Assembly (NCBI GenBank): GCA_019009955.1 | Contig: CM032228.1 | Location: forward strand, 259,838,001-259,902,000 | DNA: 64,000 nucleotides | Source: Riptortus pedestris | Lineage: Eukaryota > Arthropoda > Insecta > Hemiptera > Alydidae | Direction: 5' to 3' | In this document: one piece after another, positions 11,621 through 22,500 of the stretch | Numbering within the stretch: the first letter of the stretch is position 1 | Layout: every line of letters begins with the position of its first letter | Notes under the pieces: generated by a model | Database searches by the model: none | What the model was told of the DNA's origin: nothing | Seen by the model: the letters and a program-made list of their open reading frames with translations, nothing else | Translations under genes and position numbers: made by a program

Positions 11621-14600
11621 AGGAGTTGGCGTTAAATGGATCGGCTATCGAGTATGGTATAAATCGAATAAACATTAGCGTTGAATGGATCGGCTATCGA
11701 GTATGGTATAAATCGAATAAACATTAGCGTTGAATGGATCGGCTATCGAGTATGGTATAAATCGAATAAACATTGGCGTTGAATGGATCGGCTATCGAGT
11801 ATGGTATAAATCGAATAAACATTAGCGTTGAATGGATCGGCTATCGAGTATGGTATAAATCGAATAAACATTAGCGTTGAATGGATCGGCTATCGAGTAT
11901 GGTATAAATCGAATAAACATTAGCGTTGAATGGATCGGCTATCGAGTATGGTATAAATCGAATAAACATTGGCGTTGAATGGATCGGCTATCGAGTATGG
12001 TATAAATCGAATAAACATTGGCGTTGAATGGATCGGCTATCGAGTATGGTATAAATCGAATAAACATTGGCGTTGAATGGATCGGCTATCGAGTATGGTA
12101 TAAATCGAATAAACATTGGCGTTGAATGGATCGGCTATCGAGTATGGTATAAATCGAATAAACATTGGCGTTGAATGGATCGGCTATCGAGTATGGTATA
12201 AATCGAATAAACATTGGCGTTGAATGGATCGGCTATCGAGTATGGTATAAATCGAATAAACATTGGCGTTGAATGGATCGGCTATCGAGTATGGTATAAA
12301 CCGAATAAACATTGGCGAATGATCATACATTGGCGTTGAATGGATCGGCTATCGAGTATGGTATAAATCGAATAAACATTGGCGTTGAATGGATCGGCTA
12401 TCGAGTATGGTATAAATCGAATAAACATTGGCGTTGAATGGACCGGCTATCGAGTATGGTATAAATCGAATAAACATTAGCGTTGAATGGATCGGCTATC
12501 GAGTATGGTATAAATCGAATAAACATTAGCGTTGAATGGACCGGCTATCGAGTATGGTATAAATCGAATAAACATTAGCGTTGAATGGATCGTTATCGAG
12601 TATGGTATAAATCGAATAAACATTAGCGTTGAATGGATCGGCTATCGAGTATGGTATAAATCGAATAAACATTGGCGTTGAATGGATCGGCTATCGAGTA
12701 TGGTATAAATCGAATAAACATTGGCGTTGAATGGATCGGCTATCGAGTATGGTATAAATCGAATAAACATTAGCGTTGAATGGATCGGCTATCGAGTATG
12801 GTATAAATCGAATAAACATTGGCGTTGAATGGATCGGCTATCGAGTATGGTATAAATCGAATAAACATTGGCGTTGAATGGATCGGCTATCGAGTATGGT
12901 ATAAATCGAATAAACATTGGCGTTGAATGGATCGGCTATCGAGTATGGTATAAATCGAATAAACATTGGCGTTGAATGGATCGGCTATCGAGTATGGTAT
13001 AAATCGAATAAACATTAGCGTTGAATGGATCGGCTATCGAGTATGGTATAAATCGAATAAACATTAGCGTTGAATGGATCGGCTATCGAGTATGGTATAA
13101 ATCGAATAAACATTAGCGTTGAATGGATCGGCTATCGAGTATGGTATAAATCGAATAAACATTGGCGTTGAATGGATCGGCTATCGAGTATGGTATAAAT
13201 CGAATAAACATTAGCGTTGAATGGATCGGCTATCGAGTATGGTATAAATCGAATAAACATTAGCGTTGAATGGATCGGCTATCGAGTATGGTATAAATCG
13301 AATAAACATTGGCGTTGAATGGATCGGCTATCGAGTATGGTATAAATCGAATAAACATTGGCGTTGAATGGATCGGCTATCGAGTATGGTATAAATCGAA
13401 TAAACATTAGCGTTGAATGGACCGGCTATCGAGTATGGTATAAATCGAATAAACATTGGCGTTGAATGGACCGGCTATCGAGTATGGTATAAATCGAATA
13501 AACATTGGCGTTGAATGGATCGGCTATCGAGTATGGTATAAATCGAATAAACATTGGCGTTGAATGGATCGGCTATCGAGTATGGTATAAATCGAATAAA
13601 CATTAGCGTTGAATGGATCGGCTATCGAGTATGGTATAAATCGAATAAACATTGGCGTTGAATGGATCGGCTATCGAGTATGGTATAAATCGAATAAACA
13701 TTAGCGTTGAATGGATCGGCTATCGAGTATGGTATAAATCGAATAAACATTAGCGTTGAATGGATCGGCTATCGAGTATGGTATAAATCGAATAAACATT
13801 AGCGTTGAATGGATCGGCTATCGAGTATGGTATAAATCGAATAAACATTAGCGTTGAATGGATCGGCTATCGAGTATGGTATAAATCGAATAAACATTGG
13901 CGTTGAATGGATCGGCTATCGAGTATGGTATAAATCGAATAAACATTGGCGTTGAATGGATCGGCTATCGAGTATGGTATAAATCGAATAAACATTGGCG
14001 TTGAATGGATCGGCTATCGAGTATGGTATAAATCGAATAAACATTGGCGTTGAATGGACCGGCTATCGAGTATGGTATAAATCGAATAAACATTGGCGTT
14101 GAATGGACCGGCTATCGAGTATGGTATAAATCGAATAAACATTGGCGTTGAATGGATCGGCTATCGAGTATGGTATAAATCGAATAAACATTGGCGTTGA
14201 ATGGATCGGCTATCGAGTATGGTATAAATCGAATAAACATTGGCGTTGAATGGATCGGCTATCGAGTATGGTATAAATCGAATAAACATTAGCGTTGAAT
14301 GGATCGGCTATCGAGTATGGTATAAATCGAATAAACATTAGCGTTGAATGGATCGGCTATCGAGTATGGTATAAATCGAATAAACATTAGCGTTGAATGG
14401 ATCGGCTATCGAGTATGGTATAAATCGAATAAACATTAGCGTTGAATGGATCGGCTATCGAGTATGGTATAAATCGAATAAACATTGGAATGGAATAATC
14501 ATTGGCGTTGAATGGATCGGCTATCGAGTATGGTATAAATCGAATAAACATTGGCGTTGAATGGATCGGCTATCGAGTATGGTATAAATCGAATAAACAT

Positions 14601-15425
14601 TGGCGTTGAATGGATCGGCTATCGAGTATGGTATAAATCGAATAAACATTGGCGTTGAATGGATCGGCTATCGAGTATGGTATAAATCGAATAAACATTG
14701 GCGTTGAATGGACCGGCTATCGAGTATGGTATAAATCGAATAAACATTGGTTGAATGGACAATGGATCGGCTATCGAGTATGGTATAAATCGAATAAACA
14801 TTGGCGTTGAATGGATCAGCTATCGAGTATGGTATAAATCGAATAAACATTAGCGTTGAATGGATCGGCTATCGAGTATGGTATAAATCGAATAAACATT
14901 GGCGTTGAATGGACCGGCTATCGAGTATGGTATAAATCGAATAAACATTAGCGTTGAATGGATCGGCTATCGAGTATGGTATAAATCGAATAAACATTGG
15001 CGTTGAATGGATCGGCTATCGAGTATGGTATAAATCGAATAAACATTGGCGTTGAATGGATCGGCTATCGAGTATGGTATAAATCGAATAAACATTAGCG
15101 TTGAATGGATCGGCTATCGAGTATGGTATAAATCGAATAAACATTAGCGTTGAATGGATCGGCTATCGAGTATGGTATAAATCGAATAAACATTAGCGTT
15201 GAATGGATCGGCTATCGAGTATGGTATAAATCGAATAAACATTGGCGTTGAATGGACCGGCTATCGAGTATGGTATAAATCGAATAAACATTAGCGTTGA
15301 ATGGATCGGCTATCGAGTATGGTATAAATCGAATAAACATTAGCGTTGAATGGACCGGCTATCGAGTATGGTATAAATCGAATAAACATTAGCGTTGAAT
15401 GGACCGGCTATCGAGTATGGTATAA
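11621..15425. repeat. 49-bp satellite array, about 77 copies
   Basis: Monomer GCGTTGAATGGATCGGCTAT, CGAGTATGGTATAAATCGAA, TAAACATTA (or TTG). Identical positions recur every 49 bases. Two sites vary: ATTAGCG/ATTGGCG and GGATCGG/GGACCGG; otherwise the copies are nearly identical. Breaks occur near 12,315-12,340, 12,592, 14,485-14,505 and 14,748-14,765. Short minus-strand frames here are repeat artefacts. Confidence 0.96.
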
Positions 15426-15735
15426 TACCTTATTGTTAATATGACATGAATAGGACTAGGCTGTATTGTAGTTGGTCATGATATAATACCTTATTGTTAA
15501 TATGACATGAATAGGACTAGGCTGTATTGTAGTTGGTCATGATATAATACCTTATTGTTAATATGACATGAATAGGACTAGGCTGTATTGTAGTTGGTTA
15601 TGATATAATACCTTATTGTTAATATGACATGAATAGGACTAGGCTTTATTGTAGTTGGTTATGATATAATACCTTATTGTTAATATGACATGAATAGGAC
15701 TAGGCTTTATTGTAGTTGGTCATGATATAATACCG
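15426..15735. repeat. 61-bp tandem repeat, 5 copies
   Basis: Unit TATAATACCTTATTGTTAAT, ATGACATGAATAGGACTAGG, CTGTATTGTAGTTGGTCATG, A. It is joined directly to the last 49-bp monomer at a shared GTATAA/ATATAA. Confidence 0.93.
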
Positions 15736-15740
15736 TTGGG

Positions 15741-15890
15741 CGAAAATTGTAGATTTGAAGAATATATGAAAATAAGTCCCTAATAATTCCCTCTTCACTG
15801 TTGGACATACCGTGAATAATTCAAATCATAATCATGGATAGTATTTAATATAATTAAATATCATCAATAATGCACGTATTTCGTATATAT
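15741..15890. repeat. Partial duplicate of adjacent Helitron sequence
   Basis: GAATAATTCAAATCATAATC and TTAAATATCATCAATAATGC here match 16,155-16,215 (GAATAATTCAAACCATAATC, TTAAATATCATCTATAATGT). A fragment of the neighbouring Helitron lies outside that Helitron's 3' end. Confidence 0.6.
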
Positions 15891-15893
15891 AAT

Positions 15894-17620
15894 CTAGCTA
15901 ATGTACCCGGCGATGCCCGGCAAATCATTGTTGCCTCACTAATGATGGTATTTGTTTAGCAAGACTTCAATGTGTACACACAATTTCAATTACCCTTCCC
16001 TCCACGACGTATTGTTTTTCGGAAAGGGCCTGCTAATTTTTGGGGACTAATAGAATAGTAAAATGTCTATTCAATTAGTCCTCAACAATTTTTGAAGAAT
16101 AATTGAAAATGTGTTCCTGATCAATCCCTCTCAACTTGTTGATAGACCGTTCTTGAATAATTCAAACCATAATCATGGCTAGCATTTATTATAATTAAAT
16201 ATCATCTATAATGTGCATATTCCTGTCAAAAACCAGTCCGAGCACATATTGTTTAAGCATAGTTTTAAAAATATGATTTTATTCGTAATAGTAAATCTTA
16301 GTAGAAATCACTTGCAGTAATGCCAGGAATTTGACAGGAAATAAATAAACTCAATTAACTGTTTTAGCCTCCAGCCAACTTCCGCTCCCATATGTGGGTA
16401 GCCAACTGTGTTTTCCTTAAATTACTCATTCAAAATATTAAATGTTTTAATAATTTATATACCTGATGGAATTAAATAAGAGTGGTACCCTAAAAATAAT
16501 TTAATTTATATTCAAAAAGACAGGAGAGGGGAGGAGATCGAAGGGCTAACTGGCGTTTTACATGAATTATTGTTTGTTTGAAGAGAAGGGAGGGGGGGCT
16601 GTATACTTTACTTGGTGCAATCTGTTACTGACTTTAAAAAATAACATAGTTTTGGATTATTAAAGATAAAATTTTAACATGGATTTGAATTAATTTATTC
16701 AGATGACGTACCTGGGTAGTACATATTGGAAAGAATTGTTGAGCATGTCAATATGTCTACGCAAACTACTTGCTTTATACCTCATTTAAAAAAAAAAAAA
16801 TATAAAACAAAAGTTACTCTAAATGAAAAAGTATACAACTTTTGTTACGTGCACGAGTGCCGAAAAACAAATATAAAATGAAATATCGTAAATTTTTATT
16901 TCAGGCCTTATAGCTTATGATCATGGTAGAATTAATGCTAATTCATATACCAAGTTTTGTTAAGTTAGGTTTAACCGTTAGTGCCCAATAAAATAGTTGG
17001 CTCCCACTTTAGTTTTTAGTGTATATCACGTTTATACGTTGTTATAAAACAAAAGTGAATATAACAAATGTTACTCTAAATAACAGAATAAACAACTTTT
17101 GTCATATGCATGTCATCCAAAAAAGCAATAGGAAACCAAATAATGCTATTTTTAATTTCAGGCCTTCCTTCCAACCCCCACTCCTGATTTTCCCTAGAAA
17201 TGTTGGTACAGCTTATTATCATGGAGGAGTTTGTGGTAGTTCACATACCGACTGTTCTTTAGTTCGGATTAGTTTTTTGTGCCCAATAAAATTATTGACT
17301 CCCTCTATAGTTTTTAATGTATAACTCATTTATACTTCGTTATACGACAAAAATGTATATAACAAGTGTTACTCTAAACAATAAATTAAATAACTTTATT
17401 TATGTGCGTATTTGCCAAAAAAGCAATACGAAACGAAATATCGCAATTTTTCCTTTCAAGCCCCCTCCCCCCTCATAACCCCCACTTCCGTTTGGGCCTT
17501 AAAATTGTCATATAGCGTATACCCATGGAAGAATTAATGCCAATTCACATTCCGAGTTTTGTAGGATTAGGGTTTATTGGGGCAATAAACTGCGAGGTTA
17601 TTATGCCCTTCATCTTACTC
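15894..17620 (-). mobile_element. Helitron (family B 3' end), minus strand, 5' end not found
   Basis: The minus-strand 3' end reads GCCGGGCATCGCCGGGTAC then ATTAGCTAG, a hairpin followed by terminal CTAG, next to ATT. The same end in plus orientation is at 45,335-45,363. The interior from about 16,800 carries tandem copies of the roughly 290-base Helitron module (ACAACTTTTGTYATGTGCAT, CCAATAGGAAACGAAATATC, CCCCCACTCCTG). There is no 5' terminus and no open frame for a Rep/helicase. Confidence 0.7.
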
Positions 17621-17803
17621 AACACCTTTATATAATTATTTATTTTGGCGTAGCTAACTCTGACATTTCTGTCCATTGCATCAGCTTACTAGAAGTTACT
17701 ACTTTTTTTATATAATCTTATTTATATAATGAACACGTTAATATAGAGTAATAAATAGGTATATGTAATCAGCACTTCCCCCCTTTTTCCCTGCCTCTTT
17801 TTT

Positions 17804-17930
17804 AGCAGATTTCCTTCAAGGGAAATCAGCTATTGAGGTCGTACACGTGACGCGATTTTTGAAAAATTTCTTCAAAAGTGCGTCGATCTTTCCCGGGAGA
17901 TGATGAAAATAAGGTCCGTTAAAAATTATT
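17804..17930 (+). repeat. E-family dispersed repeat, copy 3
   Basis: AGCAGATTTCCTTC/AAGGGAAATCAGCT palindrome then ATTGAGGTCGTACACGTGAC, ending near AGGTCCGTTAAAAATTA. It is again followed by a TA-rich stretch and a D element. Confidence 0.65.
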
Positions 17931-17969
17931 TATGTATATAAATATATATAGACATATATATATATATTT

Positions 17970-18448
17970 GTCTGTTAACGCTCTAGCGGTCGTAATTTTT
18001 GTTTAATAGTTACCAAACTGGATATTTAAACGTTTTATGCAAAAAGACAGATCTAGTTCGTTAATGGCTGAAATCGGACCAGTGGGAGGGGGGGGGGGTT
18101 AGAGGGGAGGATTTTCGAAAATTCGAAATATCTCCGTTACTATACGTCGGATCAAAAAATAGCTGATTTCCCTAAAGGGAAATCTGCTAAAAATGTATAG
18201 AACCAATTTTATTGTAAATTAAATTTACTATAAATATTGTTCTATACATGTATTCTCTAACTTGAATATTAACCGAGATATTTGCATTTTTATTAAATTT
18301 GGGCCGATAACGGATAACGGACGAGTTTCCCGCCAAAAGCTAGTTCGGCCCTTTGCCGTAACTGTTCGGCTCTCGTATGGAGATTTCTTTATTGTATAAC
18401 TTCACATTGGGAAATCTGCTTAGTTTACGCAGCCCCTGCGTGACGGAC
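17970..18448 (+). mobile_element. D-family element (479 bp) with a 28-bp palindromic insertion
   Basis: GTCTGTTAACGCTCTAGCGG at the left and ACGCAGCCCCTGCGTGACGG, AC at the right, as in the 3,876 copy. At 18,161-18,188 it carries the bare 28-bp E palindrome between AAAAAAT and AAAAATG, absent from other D copies. It also lacks a stretch of the D 3' half. Confidence 0.65.
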
Positions 18449-18639
18449 TTATTTTATTTTTTTTATCCCCTCGTGCCTTACATGTTTATACTTTCTATAT
18501 TATATTTCCATATATGTTTCTAACAATATTCAATTATTAATATGTGACCAGACAAATCCACTTTCATATACTTCATATAACATATGAAAACTTACTTCTA
18601 ACGTCATATTTAATTATACTAAAAAATAAAAAAAAATTA

Positions 18640-19604
18640 TTTAAATTATAAGTTACAATTTGGATTTTCGAGAATCTTGTAGTGCTGCTTCTGCATTTCG
18701 TGGAACCCCATGCTTAGAAAAAAACTTGTCAAGGGCTGGGCACTCTGCGATAATGTGCTGAATGCTAAGTGGCACTTGGCACGACTCACACTTTGACAAG
18801 GCTCTTTAGTCATCAAATGTACGTGGGTCAAATTAGTGTGTCCGATTCTCATCCAGGTGACTACTACTTCTTCTCGGCGACTTCCCCTCTCTGCAGTCCT
18901 CCATGGTTTGGTTGTAGCCTTAATGTTCCTCAGCTTGTTTGGTAGAGGCACTTCAGACCACATCGAGCCAAGACTTCACATCATTGACTTCGTACAGTTG
19001 AATAGGTGGCTCATTCATTACTGCAGCCTCCTTGGCAGCCTTATCCGCTTTTTCATTCCAACGTGGGACGGAGTCCATACAAATATTACTGTTTTTTTTC
19101 CAGAGCTTGTAGTAAGTCCAAATATTTGTTAATTTTGTTCAGAGTGATTCCGGATTTATGAGGTTTTTTCATGCTGTGTATGGCAGAAAGAGAATCAGTG
19201 CAAATAAGGATTTTGGTATTGGAGCTATTGATGGCCTGATATAGTGCCGCAGCAATGGCTTGTAATTCAGCACTATAAATGGATGCGTATGGAGGTAATT
19301 TATACTTCATGGCAGTGCCCCTGTGAATTATAGCGCAACCGACATTATCTTTGTTTTTGGAGCCGTCAGTGTATATCACATGAATGTCGGCATATTTTTC
19401 CAAAATACTGGTCATATTGAGTTTAACTAAACTACTCTCTATATTCTTTAAACTTAAGTCTACTCTGGGAGGTATGTGCAGCCATGAGGGTTTATCTTGG
19501 CTCAAGTCCGCTTCTTCTATAGCAATTTCATGAATTTCTCTTATGAGCCTTCTTTGTCTGATTCCTAGTGGGGCAGCGCGTCGTTGATTCTCATCATATA
19601 GTAT
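18640..19604 (-). pseudogene. Jockey-type non-LTR retrotransposon, 3' portion (RNase H-like and C-terminal region)
   Basis: A minus-strand frame (19,505-19,086) shows an RNase H-like domain. The three acidic motifs are YTDGSK, SAELQAIAAA and CTDSLSAIHS. Further on, at 19,040-19,080, is a decayed PRWNEKADKAAKEA, the usual GNEKAD region. The second part (18,963-18,646) has the element's C-terminal signature RREEVVVTWMRIGHTNLTH, with the terminal cysteines mostly lost. Stops and a frame change separate the two. The 5' edge at 19,592-19,604 (ILYDENQRRAAPLG) continues exactly where the fragment at 30,571 stops, so both pieces are one element split by a later insertion. Confidence 0.85.
19592..19604. 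repeat. 13-bp target-site duplication, left copy
   Basis: CATCATATAGTAT, repeated exactly at 30,571-30,583. The two copies bracket the insertion that splits the Jockey-type element. Confidence 0.85.
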
Positions 19605-19619
19605 TTTTTTTTTTTTTTT

Positions 19620-19722
19620 GAAGTGAAAACTTCTTTAGGCACGTTGTGCACCCCGTAAGGAAGCATTTGCGGGAGAGGAAAAAAGTATGAAATCGCGACA
19701 CCGCCACCGCCACCGCTAGTAC
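19620..19722. repeat. 103-bp repeat, copy 1
   Basis: Begins GAAGTGAAAACTTCTTTAGG and ends CCGCCACCGCTAGTAC. It differs at a single base (CACCCC/CACTCC) from the copy at 21,068-21,170, and both copies follow a T run. It contains a small palindrome, GAAGT-GAAA-ACTTC, and a (CCGCCA)n stretch. Confidence 0.9.
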
Positions 19723-19817
19723 TATTTTTATACTTCAAGGTCACCCACTTCCACTCTCGTCACTCGTCTTTTTACATACATTACTCCATTGCCTCTGTCA
19801 TCAGAGATACTAAAGAC

Positions 19818-20177
19818 GTGGTACGGTGCACTTGGTTCGGAGGTATTTCCTTTTTAATGGATGAAGTACATAGAAATACAATTGAAATCTTTAAAGAGGA
19901 AATCATATCTCAGCTAGGAAAAGAGGACGATTTTCAATTAAGAATGGAGTACTTTTACAACAATCGTCTTTCAAATGATTGGATGTTAACTAAAATGAAT
20001 AATGCACGTGACTTTAATGAGAAAAGACGTAAATTTTGCGAAATGTTACCAAAACGTGGTCCAAGTGCGTTTAACACATTGTTACAAGCGTTAAACAAAA
20101 TCAATCTCAACAGTTTATCAGAAAAGATGAAAACATATGAAAAACCTTTCAAACAACCTTTAGGTATGAGGGCATAA
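19818..20177 (+). CDS. CARD-like death-fold protein, probable Polinton/viral-type cargo
   Basis: An open frame of 119 codons; a second ATG at 19,857 (MDEVHRNTIEIF) looks like a more natural start, because CARD proteins usually begin close to helix 1. The frame ends in a run that matches the last helices of caspase-recruitment domains: FCEMLPKRGPSAFNTLLQAL (L-x-[KR]-R-G-x-x-A-F pattern). Helix-like segments precede it (HRNTIEIFKEEIISQL, DFQLRMEYFYNNRLS). CARDs mediate homotypic contacts in apoptosis and inflammation. It sits between two 103-bp repeats, beside Polinton integrase and polymerase remnants, so I infer that it was carried by that element as a modulator of host cell death. A captured host CARD exon is the alternative. 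No intron is visible. Confidence 0.55.
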   Translation: MVRCTWFGGISFLMDEVHRNTIEIFKEEIISQLGKEDDFQLRMEYFYNNRLSNDWMLTKMNNARDFNEKRRKFCEMLPKRGPSAFNTLLQALNKINLNSLSEKMKTYEKPFKQPLGMRA

Positions 20178-20316
20178 CGAATATAATATTACATCACTCA
20201 AATACGGAGAATGAAATGTCTTCAACTAAAAACCGAGGTGCCGTCACGGTCTCGACATTGTATTGTTGCTGAGGGAGCTAAAAACGCCGAAGTTGAAATA
20301 TTGTACATAAGCTTAT

Positions 20317-20580
20317 AAAAAATCCTCTGTACAGACGTTTTATAAAAGAATACTCGAAGGTGACACTGTCAGATCCGAATGCGAAACCATTTACAGAAAT
20401 TAAAACAGAAATAGATAGACTAATGTATTACACAAGAGTTATAAAATCTGACTTTCGAAAAAATGGACATTACATTAGCTGTATTTGGAGTGATCCTGTC
20501 CACACGAAGGTCCTGATACGTGTATATGTTGTATAGTATCAAATAGACATCATGACATAAATAAGAAATTAGCAGCTTTA
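20317..20580 (+). pseudogene. Broken reading frame of unknown function with a Cys-rich end
   Basis: A frame from about 20,317 (NPLYRRFIKEYSKV) runs to about 20,500 (NGHYISCIWSDP). After a one-base frame change it continues as CPHEGPDTCICCIV to about 20,580. The cysteine/histidine cluster could bind zinc. I do not recognise the family. It lies downstream of the CARD-like frame on the same strand and may belong to the same element. Confidence 0.4.
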
Positions 20581-20589
20581 TATACATGA

Positions 20590-21060
20590 TGATGATGATT
20601 AACTTGAATACCCGTATTATCGTCTTTGATAGATCGTCCGTTCATATCCTTCAATAGGTATGCATGAGGAAGTGTGTCCTGAATTCTGGTTACTTTAAAA
20701 ATCTCTGCAGACCAATTTGGAGTATAAGACTTAGAAAAAACACATTTTTGTTTAGATATTCTAACAAAATCGTTGACCGAAACGTTTTTGTTTTGTTTTT
20801 CGAATACAATTATGTCTTTTAACGTGACTGGAAAATTTAAGTTTTCAAAAGAAATTGGAACATTTACTTGTTTGCATTCACTAACGCGTTCGGGATGACG
20901 ATTCGAAACGTATTTAGACAGTATTGCTCATTTAAGACAATAATCATTCTCGTTTTTTACATTAATAACTGCCTTCTTGTTTCTGATTTTGCGCGGAAGA
21001 GGAATATGACTTTTGGGCTTAATGGGAATGTATTTATGCAGTCTCATTAATAAAACGTCG
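20590..21060 (-). pseudogene. Polinton/Maverick remnant: polymerase-associated segment fused to integrase C-terminus
   Basis: On the minus strand, 21,055-20,790 reads KSHIPLPRKIRNKKAVINVK, then after an in-frame stop SKYVSNRHPERVSE and FENLNFPVTLKDIIVFEKQN. This matches the segment (IPLP..I..KKAIINIKN..D..C.KW) found in large Polinton-associated proteins. At about 20,775 it passes directly into VNDFVRISKQKCVFSKSYTP, NWSAEIFKVTRIQ and DMNGRSIKDD, the C-terminal fold of Polinton-type integrase. Normally these belong to separate genes, so an internal deletion joined them at a shared SVN. The family assignment is from memory of the motifs; no catalytic core is present. Confidence 0.65.
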
Positions 21061-21067
21061 ATTTTTT

Positions 21068-21170
21068 GAAGTGAAAACTTCTTTAGGCACGTTGTGCACT
21101 CCGTAAGGAAGCATTTGCGGGAGAGGAAAAAAGTATGAAATCGCGACACCGCCACCGCCACCGCTAGTAC
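21068..21170. repeat. 103-bp repeat, copy 2
   Basis: Direct copy of 19,620-19,722 with one mismatch. It lies between the Polinton remnant and the Gypsy LTR. The first 19 bases recur inverted at 25,709-25,727 (CTAAAGGAGTTTTCACTTC). Confidence 0.9.
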
Positions 21171-21222
21171 AAAGGTTTAGAAATAAAATCATGTGGTATT
21201 TTATAACCTAATCATTTGATAG

Positions 21223-21550
21223 TGTAGCGGTGACGCACGTACTCGTGAGTCGTTCGCTATCAAATATGATAATCACGCGGTATAAAAAATACCAGATGGT
21301 TTTAAAATATGTTCAGTTAGTAAAAATAGTTAACCGGATTGCGAGTGGAAAGTTAGAAATGCGAAAGAAAATATCTAGTGTCTCGTGCTAACTGTGACTG
21401 AGTTGTGGCTATTCAAACTGGACCATAGTGAATAGTGAAACTACTAGACTTGTTACCTGTAAATATTTTATGCCAAGAAGTTTTTATTGTTTTTAATATA
21501 CAACTTGAAAAGTGCACAGAACTATTTATTTCACCCCACTCAGTCCACTA
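21223..21550 (+). repeat. Putative 5' LTR of the Gypsy-group element
   Basis: Starts TGTAGCGGTGACGCACGTAC and ends near CACTCAGTCCACTA, immediately before a primer-binding-like TTGGTGACCCCGACGTG. The length of about 330 bases suits a compact Gypsy LTR. No second copy is found after the pol region, so the boundaries rest on position and on the TG start only. Confidence 0.5.
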
Positions 21551-21552
21551 AA

Positions 21553-21572
21553 TTGGTGACCCCGACGTGATC
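21553..21572 (+). promoter_or_regulatory. Putative tRNA primer-binding site
   Basis: TTGGTGACCCCGACGTGATC directly follows the LTR, the usual place for minus-strand priming in LTR retrotransposons. The tRNA species was not assigned. Confidence 0.5.
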
Positions 21573-21624
21573 TCTACGCTTCGACGTGATCTCTACGCTG
21601 CGTGAGTAGTACATTTTTTTCATC

Positions 21625-22500
21625 ATGTCCAACTCAGATTTCTTTGACATTTTTACAGTGGACGGGGAAACTTCACACAGGTTAGACCCAGTGCAGATGC
21701 CACAGCAGGTCGAAGCTACTTCAGCTGCAACAATCAAAGCCCAGCTTCCGGCTTTTTGTAAATACGACCCGGAAATTTTTTTCCTACAATGCGAAGCTGT
21801 TTTCGCTCTTTATGATATCCGCAATTCAATTAATTCAGATTCGTTGTCGCACAACTGGATAGGGAAGCTGTCCGAGATGTAATAGACCTGGTTAGGTCTC
21901 CTCCAACGGAAAACGCTTATGAGATTCTCAAAAACAGATTAATTGGTAGTTTCGGTGAATCTGATAACGTCCGTATCAGGAAGTTATTAGAGGACCAGCG
22001 CCTGGGAGACCGTAAACCATCGCATTTTTTGCGTGACCAACATTTAGGAGGCACCATGGTTTCTGACAACCTCCTTAAACCTATCTGGCTGAGAGGGCTG
22101 CCTGACCAGATACAGACCGCACTAGTGGCCACAGAGCAACAAGACCTGACTAAACTTAGCGCTATCGCCGATCGCATTTCGGAAATTTATGAACCGAGAG
22201 TCTGTGAGGTAGCAGCTGTTAATACCGATTCCAAAGGTTCCTATACCAACGAGAAGTTGTTAGACGCCATCGAAAAGCTGTCTGAAAGAATCGCTGCATT
22301 GGAGATGCGAGGAAAACCTCATGCCGCGACAAGAGAAATGTCCACCGAACCTCGTGCCAGGAGTAGAAGCAAAGGACGTCACTTGTGCTTTTACCATGAA
22401 AAATTCCGGGAAAAGGCTGCGAAGTGTCGACAGCCTTGCGATTGGAAGCCTTCTAAGTCTAAGAAAAGGAACAGGAAAACTAGAAGTAGCGACGGCAGTG
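21625..22500 (+). pseudogene. gag: Gypsy-group gag, frameshifted
   Basis: Starts at ATG 21,625, the first ATG after the primer site. The first frame (to 21,882) has LPAFCKYDPEIFFLQCEAVF, the capsid N-terminal motif of insect retropepsin-type gag proteins (P-x-F-x-x-x-D-P-x-x-W/F-F). A frame change near 21,840-21,860 moves the rest to another frame, which holds RSPPTENAYEILKNRL, LLEDQRLGDRKPSHFL and the capsid C-terminal part. The C-terminus has CFYHEKFREKAAKCRQPC, a Cys/His motif that takes the place of zinc knuckles in this group. Gag would form the particle and bind RNA. The coding is disrupted, so no functional product is expected. Confidence 0.85.

Noticed and set aside
18836..19132. Plus-strand 98-codon frame opposite the Jockey-type C-terminus
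   Set aside because: It is the antisense shadow of the retrotransposon coding region.
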